Origin: Planctomycetota bacterium
GTDB taxonomy: Bacteria > Planctomycetota > Phycisphaerae > Phycisphaerales > SM1A02
DNA: 58,288 nucleotides
Assembly: GCA_026386795.1 (NCBI GenBank)
Contig: JAPLMU010000118.1
Span: 1-58,288, forward strand
Direction: 5' to 3'
Part shown: one piece after another, positions 8,805 to 18,856 of the stretch
Layout: every line of letters begins with the position of its first letter
How positions within the stretch are numbered: position 1 is the stretch's first letter
Position numbers and translations under genes: made by a program
The notes under the pieces: model-generated
What the model saw: only the letters and a program-made list of their open reading frames with translations
What the model was told of the DNA's origin: nothing
Databases searched by the model: none

Positions 8805-8852
8805 GGATGGTCGTTCTTGTTGATTGTTGCGGGTTTGTATGCGATCACCGCT

Positions 8853-10139
8853 TCAGCGTTCATGCGCAACGAGGTCTTCATAGGTTTCGCGACGACGCAC
8901 CGTGCTGAACTTGTCGCCATCGACCAATACTTCTGCCGGAAGTGGCGAACTGTTGTAGCGGCTCGCCATGCTCATTCCGTACGCGCCAGCGGTATAGATC
9001 GCCAGTAAGTCGCCGCGCACTACGGGCGGCATGGAGCGGTCGAGTGCCAAGTAGTCGCCGGTTTCGCAGAGTGGGCCAACCACATCCATACTGACGAGTC
9101 CAGGAATTTCAGGATTCTCCGTGCGGCGCGTCGGTACAAAGTTCGGCGCCGGATCAGTTGGCCAGATGAAGTGGAACGCGTCGTAGTGACTGGGGCGAAG
9201 CAGTGCGTTCATGCCAGCATCGCAGATGGCGAACGTCTTGTCTCCGGAACGCTTCACGTACTGGACGCGCGTGAGAAGAATGCCTGCATTCGCAGCGATA
9301 GAACGGCCGGGCTCAAGAATGATGCGCAGACCGGCGCTGACAGCGGGCACAAGAAGCGGCACGATGGCGCGTGCATAATCGGCCGCCGCTGGACTGCGCC
9401 CGGTTTCGTAGTCGGCTGCAAATCCGCCGCCGAGATCTAATACGCTGACCGTGAATCCCTCCGCCATCAATTCATCGCGCAATGCCAGGGCCTTGCGAAC
9501 CGCCTCCACATACGGCGCAGTTTCGTAGACCGGGGAGCCAATGTGCAGGTGCAATCCAACGAGCCGCGCGTGCAGATCGCGTCCATAGGAGCGAAAGAAT
9601 GCTCGGGCGCGTTCGATGTCCACGCCGAACTTTGTTTCTTTGGTGCCAGTTGTTGTGAATCGATGTGTGTGCGGATCGACATCGGGATTGATGCGAAGCG
9701 CGCACTCGCAGGTGACATTGCGGGCGCGAGCGATGCGCGCGATATTCTCAAACTCTTCCTCGCTCTCAACATTCAGGAGATAGATTCCGGCATCGAGCGC
9801 AGCGCCGATTTCATCATCGCGCTTGCCGACGCCCGCATAGACGATGGTGGACGGCGCAGCACCAGCAGCACGCGCACGGAAGAGCTCGCCGCCCGAAACA
9901 ACGTCCATGCCCGCTCCGCATTCCACCAGTGTACGACACACCGATAGATTGCCGCAGCTCTTCACGGAATAGCAGATCAACGGATTGACTGCAGCGAATG
10001 CTTCTGCGCTGCGCCGGTGGTGTTCAACCAGCGTGGCGCGGCTATAGACATAGCAGGGCGTACCGACTGCGCTCGCAATGACATGAGCGGGTACAGCTTC
10101 GCAGTGGAGCGATCCATCTTTATAGTTGAAGAAATCCAT
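8853..10139 (-). CDS. lysA: Diaminopimelate decarboxylase
   Basis: LysA is a PLP enzyme that decarboxylates meso-diaminopimelate to L-lysine in the cytoplasm. The 428-residue protein has the alanine-racemase-type barrel with the PLP lysine in CYSVKSCGN (residue about 59), the phosphate-binding GGGFAAD, ILEPGRSI, and the C-terminal substrate motifs GPLCETGD and YTAGAYGMSMASRYN. The ATG at 10139 starts MDFFNYKDGSL, the normal beginning of the family. It sits between a membrane protein gene (36 nt upstream) and the M28 peptidase gene, all on the minus strand. Confidence 0.95.
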   Translation of the reverse strand: MDFFNYKDGSLHCEAVPAHVIASAVGTPCYVYSRATLVEHHRRSAEAFAAVNPLICYSVKSCGNLSVCRTLVECGAGMDVVSGGELFRARAAGAAPSTIVYAGVGKRDDEIGAALDAGIYLLNVESEEEFENIARIARARNVTCECALRINPDVDPHTHRFTTTGTKETKFGVDIERARAFFRSYGRDLHARLVGLHLHIGSPVYETAPYVEAVRKALALRDELMAEGFTVSVLDLGGGFAADYETGRSPAAADYARAIVPLLVPAVSAGLRIILEPGRSIAANAGILLTRVQYVKRSGDKTFAICDAGMNALLRPSHYDAFHFIWPTDPAPNFVPTRRTENPEIPGLVSMDVVGPLCETGDYLALDRSMPPVVRGDLLAIYTAGAYGMSMASRYNSSPLPAEVLVDGDKFSTVRRRETYEDLVAHER

Positions 10140-10175
10140 GAGCGGCGCAGTGTATGACTTGCGCCGCTCGCCGCT

Positions 10176-11201
10176 TCAGTCTGCGCCGACAGCCGCGATG
10201 GTCGCCTTCGGCGCCACCGGAGACTTTGCTTTCGTTGATTGCTTGGTGGTCGCCGGGCGCGGCGCGCGAGCAGGGGTTTTTGCGTTCGCCCTCCCACCGC
10301 CAAGCACGCCCTGTGCGAGCGTTCCGAGCGCCGTCAGGCTGACAAGCACAATCAGCCAACCGCGTGCGCCGCTCGGCATGGGTTCATATCCATTCATGGC
10401 GAGGAGCGGCAGGGCGCCTACTACCAAGATCCAAGCTCCCGCGAGGCTCGTCAGGATGCGTGCCACGAGGGTGGTTGCAAGCAGCCCCATGAGGAATCCA
10501 ATCACTGCGCCTGCGCCGATCGATGCCGAGAGGAGCGTTCGATATGCCGGCGCCGTTTCCTGATATGCGGTCTGAATACGATCGCCAGCTCGATGCGTGA
10601 CATCAACGGTCGATTGCAGGGCGCGATCGCCAACGGGCAGGGCCGAATCGGCCGCGTTGCTGAGGGCCGCGTCAGTGCCGGATTGCGGCGCGCGATGTGC
10701 AGAAGCCTCGTCGGACGCGCGCGGACCCGTGAGAATTTCTAAGAGATGTTTGCCAGCTCGATTTCCTTCGCCGGGATGTGCTGCCTCGCGTGGATTCGCA
10801 ACGAGCGCGTGGTCGAGGTTCCGCGGTGCAGTGTCCAGCGTTCCGCCAGCGATGATTGCGAACGCAACGAGGGCGCCGACCGTGGCACCGACGACTGCCC
10901 CGAGTAGTCCGACCGTTGGTCGATAGAGGAGGGCACCCGCAAGCAATCCGGCAACCGCACCGAACGCCGCCGCTGCCCAGAGCGGCACGCCGGGAAGGAG
11001 CGCACGTGCCACTACGACCGATCCCAGAAATCCGACAAGCATTGCAGCGAGCACAACGGCTGGGCGCAGCAGGCGCGCTCCAAACAGAAGCAAGAGCGTC
11101 CCGCCCACCATCGTGCCCACTAAGACTCCCTTCGCAGTGGGTGCAAGATCAGTGATGGCGAGCAGTTCGGGCGTGGAATTCGGTAGAAGATCTGTGATCA
11201 T
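10176..11201 (-). CDS. Multi-pass membrane protein of unknown function
   Basis: I do not recognise a characterised family; the N-terminal half resembles DUF4203/TMEM198-type membrane proteins. From the ATG at 11201, with AAGG about 7 nt upstream, the protein is 341 residues. About five hydrophobic segments fall between residues 18 and 125. A polar stretch of about 85 residues follows ([12 protein letters not shown] to DRIQTAYQE), then three more membrane segments, and finally a Lys/Ala/Pro-rich basic tail. It is first in a minus-strand group with lysA and the M28 peptidase, and diverges from the YyaL gene with 57 nt between the starts. Confidence 0.7.
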   Translation of the reverse strand: MITDLLPNSTPELLAITDLAPTAKGVLVGTMVGGTLLLLFGARLLRPAVVLAAMLVGFLGSVVVARALLPGVPLWAAAAFGAVAGLLAGALLYRPTVGLLGAVVGATVGALVAFAIIAGGTLDTAPRNLDHALVANPREAAHPGEGNRAGKHLLEILTGPRASDEASAHRAPQSGTDAALSNAADSALPVGDRALQSTVDVTHRAGDRIQTAYQETAPAYRTLLSASIGAGAVIGFLMGLLATTLVARILTSLAGAWILVVGALPLLAMNGYEPMPSGARGWLIVLVSLTALGTLAQGVLGGGRANAKTPARAPRPATTKQSTKAKSPVAPKATIAAVGAD

Positions 11202-11258
11202 GGGGTGCCTTGCGCGGTATGGGGTCATTCCACTATCGGCTCGCCTAGCCTCTCCCCT

Positions 11259-13211
11259 ATGAAAGAGGCATCCTCACCGCTTGAACGTCCCGCCCATGGT
11301 TCGGAGGCATCGCTCCGACACCCCGCGAACGGGCTTGCTGGCTCGCAGAGTCCGTATCTCTTGCAGCACGCGCATAACCCGGTCGCGTGGTCGCCGTGGG
11401 GTCCTGATGCCATCGCGGAAGCGCGCCGACGCGGAGTTCCTCTCTTTGTCTCCATCGGATACAGCACTTGTTACTGGTGTCACGTTATGGAGCGCGAAAG
11501 TTTCGAGAGCGTTGTTGTGGCTGGTCACTTGAACGCGGGGTTCGTGCCAGTGAAAGTGGACCGCGAGCAGCGCCCTGATGTTGACGAACTCATGATGACC
11601 GCGTGTCAAGTATTCACGCAACTCACTGAGGGGCGTTCGAGCGGTGGCTGGCCTCTCAATGTATTTCTTGATCCGGATTCGCTCGAGCCGTTCTTCTGCG
11701 GCACCTACTTTCCGCCGCAGACTGCGTTTGGCAGGCCGTCGTTCATAGAGCTCTTGGGCGCAGTCAGTACGGCATGGAGTCAGGATCGCGCGGGAATGGC
11801 TGATCAGGCGCGGCGGATCGCCGATGTGGTGCGTCGACAGATGGCGCTGCCGACTGCAGGAGATGCGGTGGATGCGGCTGCGCTCGGCAACGAAGAAACC
11901 GTTAGCCAAGTATCCGCCGCGTTGATGCGCATGTCGGATCCAACCAACGGTGGATTCGGTGGCGCGCCGAAATTCCCAACGCCTCCGTATCCGCGATTTC
12001 TCCTTGAAACCGGCACTGGATCCGTTGACCAAGTGCTGCGTCATACGCTTGACGCAATGGCGATCGGCGGCATCTTTGACCAAGTCGGCGGTGGATTCCA
12101 TCGCTATGCCGTCGATGCAACGTGGACTGTGCCGCACTTTGAGAAGATGCTTTATGACAACGGTCAACTGGCTTCGCTGTATGCCGATGCCTTCCGTCGT
12201 TGGGGCGATCCGCTGCACGCTGAAACCGCGCGCCGCACCTGCGAGTACGTGATTCGCGAGATGACCAGCGAGGATGGGCGATTCCTGAGCGCGCAGGATG
12301 CCGAGGTCGCAGCGCGCGAAGGTGCAAATTATGTATGGACCCCAGCGGAGGCGCGTGCTGAACTCGAGCGCGCCGGGTGTGCCGACGATGTTGCGTTCGC
12401 GTTCCGCCTGTACGGGCTTGACGGTGCAGCCAATTTCAAAGATCCGCATCATCCGGACGCGCCCGCAGTCCATGTGGTGCGTTTGTCGGAGCGGCCCGAT
12501 GCGCTTGCGCGCGTCATGGGTATCAGTGACGGAGAGTTTCGAACACGCCGAGCGCGCATCGATGCGGTGCTCTTGGCTGCACGCATGTTGCGCCCGCAGC
12601 CCATGACCGATGACAAGACGATCGCCGCGTGGGCTGGCTTGATGGCGGAGGGTCTGGCCGATGCGTCCGATGCACTCGGGGTGCGCCACTTTGTGGATGC
12701 GGCGGCGCGTGGCATCAGCTTTGTGCTTGAACGCATGCGTTCGAAGGACGGCGGGCTGCTGCGCACCTGGCGCAACGGCACTGCATCCGTCGATGCGTTT
12801 CTTGAGGACTACGCACACATGGCAAACGCCTGTCTTGCGATCGCTCATGCCAGTGGCGACTGGCGCTGGCGTGACGAGGCGCGTCTACTCATTACTGCTG
12901 CTGAATTGCGGTTTCTTGATCCCGTGAGTGGGGCATGGTTTGATTCACCCGCCACGGCGCCGGATCTCTTTACCCGAGTGCGAAGCGTGGACGACGGCGC
13001 CATGCCAAGTGGAACATCGAGCATCCTGCGCGCCATGACGGCACTTGCAGCGCTCGACCGCGACACGGCCATGCTCGCGCGAGCGCAGCGCGCCATTGCG
13101 GCCATCGCACCCGCGCTCCGTGAACAACCAGTGGCAGCATGTGGAACCGTGCTCGCCGCACGCAGGTTGGTCACTGCACTGCGGGAAACAGGGAGCGACC
13201 TTCCGGCGTGA
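11259..13211 (+). CDS. YyaL/SSP411-type thioredoxin-domain protein (DUF255)
   Basis: This 650-residue protein belongs to the family of YyaL and human SPATA20. The N-terminal thioredoxin-like domain starts at [19 protein letters not shown] and holds the family CxxC ([15 protein letters not shown]), then [13 protein letters not shown] and [11 protein letters not shown]. The remaining 450 residues form an alpha/alpha toroid resembling N-acylglucosamine 2-epimerases, with [17 protein letters not shown] and [10 protein letters not shown]. The biochemical role is not established. The ATG at 11259 is preferred over the in-frame codon at 11205, which would overlap the divergent promoter region. A short asparaginase gene follows after 50 nt. 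Confidence 0.88.
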   Translation: MKEASSPLERPAHGSEASLRHPANGLAGSQSPYLLQHAHNPVAWSPWGPDAIAEARRRGVPLFVSIGYSTCYWCHVMERESFESVVVAGHLNAGFVPVKVDREQRPDVDELMMTACQVFTQLTEGRSSGGWPLNVFLDPDSLEPFFCGTYFPPQTAFGRPSFIELLGAVSTAWSQDRAGMADQARRIADVVRRQMALPTAGDAVDAAALGNEETVSQVSAALMRMSDPTNGGFGGAPKFPTPPYPRFLLETGTGSVDQVLRHTLDAMAIGGIFDQVGGGFHRYAVDATWTVPHFEKMLYDNGQLASLYADAFRRWGDPLHAETARRTCEYVIREMTSEDGRFLSAQDAEVAAREGANYVWTPAEARAELERAGCADDVAFAFRLYGLDGAANFKDPHHPDAPAVHVVRLSERPDALARVMGISDGEFRTRRARIDAVLLAARMLRPQPMTDDKTIAAWAGLMAEGLADASDALGVRHFVDAAARGISFVLERMRSKDGGLLRTWRNGTASVDAFLEDYAHMANACLAIAHASGDWRWRDEARLLITAAELRFLDPVSGAWFDSPATAPDLFTRVRSVDDGAMPSGTSSILRAMTALAALDRDTAMLARAQRAIAAIAPALREQPVAACGTVLAARRLVTALRETGSDLPA

Positions 13212-13261
13212 ATGACTAGACTTCGCGCTTTCCACTCACCGCGGTTCCCGCGCTCCTACAC

Positions 13262-13777
13262 ATGCCATTCAAAGTTGCACTTATTTCTACCGGCGGCACC
13301 ATCGAGAAGACGTACGACGAACTTCATGGTGTCCTCCATAATCGCCTCAGCGTCCTCGATGCAATTCTGGCTTCGCTCGAGCTTGATGGCGTGGAGATCA
13401 CCCGCGTGCCACTCATGAATAAGGACAGCCTTGACATGACTGATGCAGACCACGCTCTCATTGCGGAGCGAACGCTCGCGCTTTGTGCCGACCATGATGG
13501 CGTCGTGATTGTGCATGGCACTGATCGGCTCCCGGTCACCGGAGATCGCATTCACGCTCGGATGATCGCCACGGGTGGCTGCAGCAAAGCGGTGGTACTC
13601 ACCGGCGCAATGCGTCCCTATGAACTTCGCCGCACCGATTCAGTTCAGAACTTGACCGAAGCACTGTGCGCTGTGCAGATTCTGCCGCCCGGGGTGTACG
13701 CGTCCATGCATAACCGGGTGCTTGCATTTCCTGGCGTGCGCAAGGACTACGAGCACATGGCGTTTGTCAAAGACTGA
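13262..13777 (+). CDS. Short single-domain L-asparaginase-like protein
   Basis: The 171-residue protein matches only the N-terminal domain of type I/II asparaginases. It keeps both catalytic threonine motifs, STGGTIEK (nucleophile Thr13, with Thr10 beside it) and HGTD (85-88), plus VVLTGAMRPY and a DSVQNL segment. The C-terminal domain of about 150 residues is absent. This is not a visible truncation, because families of stand-alone domains near 170 residues exist and the end (VRKDYEHMAFVKD) fits them. It probably hydrolyses asparagine or a related amide, but activity is inferred. The next gene converges, with 4 nt between them. Confidence 0.85.
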   Translation: MPFKVALISTGGTIEKTYDELHGVLHNRLSVLDAILASLELDGVEITRVPLMNKDSLDMTDADHALIAERTLALCADHDGVVIVHGTDRLPVTGDRIHARMIATGGCSKAVVLTGAMRPYELRRTDSVQNLTEALCAVQILPPGVYASMHNRVLAFPGVRKDYEHMAFVKD

Positions 13778-13781
13778 CGGC

Positions 13782-15023
13782 TTACTTGGCCCGCAGTGAG
13801 TCAAACCACTTCTTCCATTCCGGAACGGCACGCCCAAATGTACCGCGGTGGTTTGCATCCGGACCGGCGCTGATCGCCTCGACCTTGGTGCTGCCAAGTG
13901 CGTGCTGATACATCGCGGGAAGACGCGCAAGATCAATGGTGAGGCATTCATCAATTTCGCCGTAGTACATGCGGACATTCGTCTTCACCTGCCAGCGGTA
14001 GGCGTGCAACTTCTGAATGAGCGTGCAGTACATGGTGCCTGCAAAGTAGTTCGGGTCGAAATACTCGTTACGAATCAGCTTGTGCAGATCGCCAGGCCAT
14101 GGTTCTGTATATGGCTCCTTCATGTAGATCTTGCGCGCGAGTTCATATTGCTCCTCGGTGAAGAACGCTTTGGCAAGACCTGGGACGCCGTAGTACTCCT
14201 CATAGGAGAACGCCGTCAAGATGAACATGGCGGCCACCCATGGTGCGTCGATCGAGCGCGGATGATTGAGGAAGCCGCTCAGCATCACATATCCATCGCA
14301 TTGCGCGGCGGCAGTGCCGACCGCCGCGACTGCCACGTTGTTCTTCTCAAGAACTTCCAAGAAGCACATCGTCACCACGCCCCCTTGCGACCAGCCAGTC
14401 AGGAACAGTTCCTTGGGCGCGATTCCCTCCTTGGCAAGCACTGCCAGCGAGGATCGGTACATGTCCATACATGCCTGTTGCTGGCTACCAATCACCATGT
14501 AGCCGTCCTTCTCAGTGGACGTTCCCATGCCGAAATAGTCGGCACCGATGACGACATATCCCTGACCCGCAAACTGCGCGATCATCAATTGCGTTTCCGG
14601 CGATTCCTCCGGGAACGATGGCACCGCGTGCTTCTCCATCACGGTGCCGTGTTGGTAGGAAACCATCGGCATGGACTTGTCTGCAGTCTCCGGAATGGCA
14701 ATCAGTCCCGATGCGATGGTGGGCCGGTTGTTGCGCTCGGGGATGACCGATGGGTAAGTCACCCGGTACATCTTCACCGCGTTGCGCGCGGGCGTGTACG
14801 TGACTGGGAACCCGGTGAATGCGGGCGTGGCCTTGGTCAAAATCTGATTGAGCTGGTCAACGTCATAGCGACCAATGAATTCGTACTGAACCCCGGAAGC
14901 CACGGGCACTGCCACCGCTGGCGCCGTTCGCGCGTCTTCGTGCGGTGCGGCGGGAAGCGGCGCCAAGCCCGCAAGCAGCATCATTCCGGACAGTGCAAGG
15001 ACGAGATACGGTGCAAATTTCAT
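13782..15023 (-). CDS. Secreted alpha/beta-hydrolase (secretory lipase/esterase type)
   Basis: This is a 413-residue exported hydrolase. The first 25 residues form a signal peptide (MKFAPYLVLALSGMMLLAG). The nucleophile elbow is GWSQGG, an oxyanion region GADYFGMG precedes it, and a late His (GPDANHRGTF) fits the triad. The overall pattern resembles secretory lipases (PF03583 type) or other secreted esterases; the substrate is unknown. The ATG at 15023 is chosen because it begins the signal peptide; the frame is open to 15062 inside the transporter gene. It follows the POT transporter gene by 8 nt, so the two are likely co-expressed. Confidence 0.8.
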   Translation of the reverse strand: MKFAPYLVLALSGMMLLAGLAPLPAAPHEDARTAPAVAVPVASGVQYEFIGRYDVDQLNQILTKATPAFTGFPVTYTPARNAVKMYRVTYPSVIPERNNRPTIASGLIAIPETADKSMPMVSYQHGTVMEKHAVPSFPEESPETQLMIAQFAGQGYVVIGADYFGMGTSTEKDGYMVIGSQQQACMDMYRSSLAVLAKEGIAPKELFLTGWSQGGVVTMCFLEVLEKNNVAVAAVGTAAAQCDGYVMLSGFLNHPRSIDAPWVAAMFILTAFSYEEYYGVPGLAKAFFTEEQYELARKIYMKEPYTEPWPGDLHKLIRNEYFDPNYFAGTMYCTLIQKLHAYRWQVKTNVRMYYGEIDECLTIDLARLPAMYQHALGSTKVEAISAGPDANHRGTFGRAVPEWKKWFDSLRAK

Positions 15024-15031
15024 GGTGATTC

Positions 15032-16666
15032 CTATGGTTCCTGCCCGGGTGATGAAGGCCACTTTGCAGTTTCTTCCTGCATATAGTCACGTGGTTTGTA
15101 CAGATAGCCAACAATCAAGAACGCCACCGATGCCACTGCCATCAATTTGGTGAAGAACCAGTAGTAGTCCGCACCGACCAGTGTGGAATTTCCATCGGCA
15201 TCCATAGTGAATCGATTCACTAATGCGGTGAGTGTGTTGCCCGCTGCAACACTCAAGAGATAGAGACTCATGACGAAGCTCTTCATCGCTGGTGGAGCTT
15301 GCGTGTAACTGAATTCGAGGCAAGTGATGGACACCAATACCTCGGCGGCGGTGATCACTACATAAGCCAACAACTGCCATGCAATGGATGGCCAGTCAGC
15401 CTCTGTACGCGTGCCGTCCATTTGAATCACGATGCCGCCGGCAGCGAGTGTTTGCGACATCGAGTCGCTCCACTTCTTGTCATTTGGGGCTGCTGCGTTA
15501 TTCAGTTCTTCAATGGTTACCGCGCTGGCATTGCGTTCTTCAAATCGCAGTGCGGCGGCCGTTGCCTTCACGTCAACCCGGTTACTGGAAACGATCGGAG
15601 CGACTGTGGCACGGAATGCCGCTTCTGCGGTATCGATCTTCGCCTGTGCAGCGGCGCTGATGGCAAACGCAGCAATCGTGAGGAAGAATCCAGCCCCAAT
15701 CTTGCGGATTGGAGTGAGCGTCACGACGCGTCCAAGTGCCGGATAGACCAAGTACGAGAACAGCGGAATGAACACCAAAATCAGTAGCGGATTTATCGCC
15801 TGAACCTGTGATTCCAGCCAACGAATGCCCAAGAAGTTGCAGTTCATCTGCGATGCCTGCAGCACCCACGCGCCGCCGGTCTGGTCATAGAGCGACCAGA
15901 ACACCGCGACAAACACATAGACCGCTGACAACTTGGCCAGCACTTTCAATCCGCCGCCGGAGAGTGCCTCGGTGACGAATCCAAAGCCGCGCGCTGGAAT
16001 GTGTACGAACTTATTTCGACCCATCCAGAAGACGATCGTGGCGAGACCCATGAGGACACCGGGAACGCCGAACGCCCAACGTGCTCCGTAGTTGTGCAGC
16101 AGCCACGGCGTGAGCAGGGTGGAGAAGAATGATCCAAAGTTGATGGCAAAGTAAAACCATCCGAACACTCGAGTCAGCAAATGCTTGTTGCTCGCGCCGA
16201 ACTGGTCGCCGACGTGGGCGGAGACGCACGGCTTGATTCCGCCCGAGCCGACTGCTACCAAGAACAATCCAGTGAGCAGCCACGTGCGGGGTTCGAACGT
16301 TGCCTGCAGTGCAGCGGGCGGCATGTCAATGAGTGCTAGCGCCAAGTGCCCCATGCAATACACCATCGAAAGAAGAAGAATGGTGCGGTACTTGCCAAGA
16401 ATTGCGTCGGCGAGAATCGCGCCAAAGATGGGCGTGAAATAGGCGCTCGCAACAAACCAGTGCATCCATTCGCGCGACTGGGTTTCGGTCATGTACGCCG
16501 GAACCGACTGCGAGCTCATCAAATACTGCGACATGAACACCACCAAGATCGTCTTCATCCCATAGAAGGAGAAGCGTTCCGCGGCCTCGTTTCCGACGAT
16601 GTAGGGAATTCCCTTGGGTAGTTCGCTTGATGGAACCGGGGCCGTGAGATATTGGGCGGTGCTCAT
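15032..16666 (-). CDS. POT/PTR-family proton-coupled oligopeptide transporter
   Basis: This is a 544-residue major-facilitator protein of the proton-dependent oligopeptide transporter family. The start of the first helix shows GNEAAERFSFYGMKTIL, the family ExxERFxYYG-type motif for proton coupling. GGIKPCVSAHVGDQFG and FGWFYFAINFGSFF are the PTR2 signatures. A soluble insert of about 90 residues between later helices (KIDTAEAAFRAT to RTEADWPS) resembles the large extracytoplasmic loop of animal PepT and some bacterial members. The ATG at 16666 is supported by family starts; the Nudix gene diverges only 29 nt away. Confidence 0.9.
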   Translation of the reverse strand: MSTAQYLTAPVPSSELPKGIPYIVGNEAAERFSFYGMKTILVVFMSQYLMSSQSVPAYMTETQSREWMHWFVASAYFTPIFGAILADAILGKYRTILLLSMVYCMGHLALALIDMPPAALQATFEPRTWLLTGLFLVAVGSGGIKPCVSAHVGDQFGASNKHLLTRVFGWFYFAINFGSFFSTLLTPWLLHNYGARWAFGVPGVLMGLATIVFWMGRNKFVHIPARGFGFVTEALSGGGLKVLAKLSAVYVFVAVFWSLYDQTGGAWVLQASQMNCNFLGIRWLESQVQAINPLLILVFIPLFSYLVYPALGRVVTLTPIRKIGAGFFLTIAAFAISAAAQAKIDTAEAAFRATVAPIVSSNRVDVKATAAALRFEERNASAVTIEELNNAAAPNDKKWSDSMSQTLAAGGIVIQMDGTRTEADWPSIAWQLLAYVVITAAEVLVSITCLEFSYTQAPPAMKSFVMSLYLLSVAAGNTLTALVNRFTMDADGNSTLVGADYYWFFTKLMAVASVAFLIVGYLYKPRDYMQEETAKWPSSPGQEP

Positions 16667-16695
16667 GAGCGGGGAAGTGTATAGATTGAGGTGCC

Positions 16696-17427
16696 ATGGA
16701 GCCCCGGCCGCCCAACTCCCCAACCGCCGTGCCGAGCGGCACGGTTGCATTACCAAAGCGACTCATCCCGCTCCGCAGACCGCCGCTCCTCTCCGTGGTC
16801 GATGGCAGATTTGTCCCGGAAGCGATGCCGAGAGCCACCCTTGACGCAGTGAATGCCGCATGGGAAGCACTCCGTGTACGCGTGCCTCGGGCGCACGATG
16901 GACCGATGCTCCATGTCTTGGGCACCAGCCGGAATGGCCACGGTGGAGTGACAATCCATTGCATTCAAACCAGTTACCGATTTCACGCAGTCGGCCGAGA
17001 GGGAATTGACACGGGCGTTCGCCCGATTGGAGTGAAGGCGGTGTGCTTCACGCCGAACGGTCAGATTCTGATGGCGCGCCGCGGGGAAGAAACGCTCAAT
17101 TACCCGGGCATGTGGGAATTCGCACCGGCGGGCACGCTTGAACCCGGCGTAGCGCCTGCGGACATGATTCTGCGCGAACTCCGCGAGGAGACAGGCTGGA
17201 CCGCGAGTGCGCCGCCAGTCGCGCGCGCGCTCGCCTTCGATCCGGTCGCTCGTAGTTGGGAAGTGATCTATGTGATCGACGTACTGCCGCCAGCCGTTCC
17301 TGTTGAGACATGGGAATGCGCGGAGTTGCGCGCGGTGAATTTAGACGAGTGGCCTCAGCCATTGACATCAATTGCAGTGCAAATGCTGCCAATCGTGGAG
17401 GCGGAACGCCGTGCACGCTCGAAGTAA
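16696..17427 (+). CDS. Nudix hydrolase-domain protein
   Basis: The 243-residue protein has a Nudix domain in its C-terminal half (about 112-235). The box reads GTLEPGV, seven residues, then RELREETGW: the core catalytic glutamates are intact, but the first box glutamate (position 7) is Val. The N-terminal 110 residues are of an unassigned type (GTSRNGHGGVTIHCIQ). The domain probably hydrolyses a nucleotide-diphosphate derivative; the substrate is unknown. A TATAGA box at 16680 lies only 16 nt before the ATG, so the transcript may have a very short leader. It overlaps the next gene by 17 nt. Confidence 0.83.
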   Translation: MEPRPPNSPTAVPSGTVALPKRLIPLRRPPLLSVVDGRFVPEAMPRATLDAVNAAWEALRVRVPRAHDGPMLHVLGTSRNGHGGVTIHCIQTSYRFHAVGREGIDTGVRPIGVKAVCFTPNGQILMARRGEETLNYPGMWEFAPAGTLEPGVAPADMILRELREETGWTASAPPVARALAFDPVARSWEVIYVIDVLPPAVPVETWECAELRAVNLDEWPQPLTSIAVQMLPIVEAERRARSK

Positions 17428-18211
17428 CCGCGGAAAGAGTGAGGAGCCGCCGATCGGACCGCGCATAACGGCGGCGGATGTTGTCATGCGCAGCGAGCGC
17501 GATGCAGTGCTTCTGAAACCTGCGGGACTTTCAAGCGAGGCGCCGTCAACAGCTGGAAAGGGTCCTGCCACACTCTTGGTGCAAGCGCGCGTACTTCTGG
17601 GATGGCCAGAAGCGCAGTTGCCGCACCGGATTGATCGCCCCACGCGTGGATTTGTGGTGGTGGCGCGCGACAGTGCTGCAGTCGCCGCGCACAACGAGGC
17701 AATACGCGCAGGGCGTTGGACCAAGCATTACTTGGCGCGGATTTCCGCCGTGGGCACGGGATTCAGTAAGAGTGCGACCGCTGCTGCGCAGGGCGAAGCC
17801 TCGGCAAAGACTCATGCGCTTGTTGGCCAACACAACGCATACCTTCGTCGCGACGGCGCAGTGGCTCGCGTGGTGCGTTCTGGCGGCGATCCATCAACGC
17901 TCGTGATCGAAGCCGTTGCGCCAGCTCCGGGTTGCCCGGGTGAATGGCATGCGGTGATTCGGTTAGTCACTGGGCGATTTCACCAAATTCGCGCAATGCT
18001 TGGCGCACTGGGCTTTCCACTTGTTGGTGACCAGGAGTACGGCGGTGCGCCGGGTCAGATGTATCTCGATCATGCCTCGCTTTGGTTCCCATCAATCACC
18101 GATGGTTCCATGCAACGCGCGTGGTTGCCGGTTGATCCGCGCCGCGAGGCGATCGATCCCGTGCTGATCAGTGCGCTTGAAAACGCACGTGCTGTGGACG
18201 GGCAGGGCTGA
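17411..18211 (+). CDS. RluA-family pseudouridine synthase
   Basis: This enzyme isomerises uridine to pseudouridine in rRNA or tRNA. The RluA signature is LPHRIDRPTRGFVVVAR, with the catalytic Asp in HRID. ARDSAAVAAHNEAIR and the downstream HQIRAMLGALGFPLVGDQ are also typical. There is no S4 domain in the N-terminal part. I chose the GTG at 17411 because a GGAGG sequence lies 9 nt upstream; this gives 266 residues and overlaps the Nudix gene by 17 nt. An ATG at 17486 is the other option. The target site cannot be read from the sequence. Confidence 0.87.
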   Translation: MHARSNRGKSEEPPIGPRITAADVVMRSERDAVLLKPAGLSSEAPSTAGKGPATLLVQARVLLGWPEAQLPHRIDRPTRGFVVVARDSAAVAAHNEAIRAGRWTKHYLARISAVGTGFSKSATAAAQGEASAKTHALVGQHNAYLRRDGAVARVVRSGGDPSTLVIEAVAPAPGCPGEWHAVIRLVTGRFHQIRAMLGALGFPLVGDQEYGGAPGQMYLDHASLWFPSITDGSMQRAWLPVDPRREAIDPVLISALENARAVDGQG

Positions 18212-18262
18212 CGGCGTTTGGGTGCGCACGTGTTTCGAAATGCGTTCGCAGTTTGTTGTGCT

Positions 18263-18856
18263 TTAGCGACTCACCCAGCGAACATGTCCGAGTTTGTTCG
18301 TTACAAACTGACTCGCTGCTCGGCGCGTAGCGCGCGCGTTCTCTGCATTCTTCTGCGCGCCGAGTTCGCCGATGAGCGTGGCTGGGCTGAGTAGATCAAC
18401 GAATCCAGGCGTCTTGTCGACCAGTGAAACGCTCGCGCCAGTGATTTCCAATCCGATGGCGTCATCCTTCTCCTTGCCGCCATCGATCCATGCAAATCCA
18501 CCGCCGATGTAAACGCCAACTTCGCCGTTCGATACCACGACGAATCGAATGGATAGGTTGGTTGAACTCGGCTCGACGGGAGTGCGTCCGGCCTTCGGGC
18601 GCCACAGCACTTCAATATGGAGGAATCGCCCGTTCTTCGCGGTGCCCGTCGCTAACTCTTCGTATGAAATGTCGCTGAAGACCACCGTCGTTTGCGCCGG
18701 CTCAATCGCATAGGTGCCGTTGGCGAATTCTGAAGTGAGTCGGACCGCGGTGTCGCCCGAACCAGCAATTTCAACAACCCCGCCCGGCGTGATTGAACAC
18801 CCCGCGCTGAGGAAGAGAAATGCAGCTGCAAACGCCCGTCCCACAGCTCGATTCAT
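18263..18856 (-). CDS. Predicted lipoprotein of unknown function
   Basis: The 197-residue protein begins with a lipoprotein signal peptide whose lipobox is LSAGC (Cys about residue 20), so it should be membrane-anchored outside the cytoplasm. The rest is a mostly beta-type sequence of no family I recognise (TTVVFSDISYEEL, LSIRFVVVSNGEVGVYIG). The start shares an ATGA overlap with the stop of the amidohydrolase-like gene, so the two are probably co-translated. Confidence 0.72.
   Translation of the reverse strand: MNRAVGRAFAAAFLFLSAGCSITPGGVVEIAGSGDTAVRLTSEFANGTYAIEPAQTTVVFSDISYEELATGTAKNGRFLHIEVLWRPKAGRTPVEPSSTNLSIRFVVVSNGEVGVYIGGGFAWIDGGKEKDDAIGLEITGASVSLVDKTPGFVDLLSPATLIGELGAQKNAENARATRRAASQFVTNKLGHVRWVSR

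Noticed and set aside
11274-12848. A 524-codon open frame on the minus strand opposite the YyaL gene
   Set aside because: It is antisense to a clearly conserved protein over its whole length and has no recognisable motif; long shadow frames are common at this GC content.
13262-13777. The short asparaginase as a truncated pseudogene
   Set aside because: Both catalytic motifs are present, the end is natural, and no remnant of the second domain follows; it fits a stand-alone domain family.
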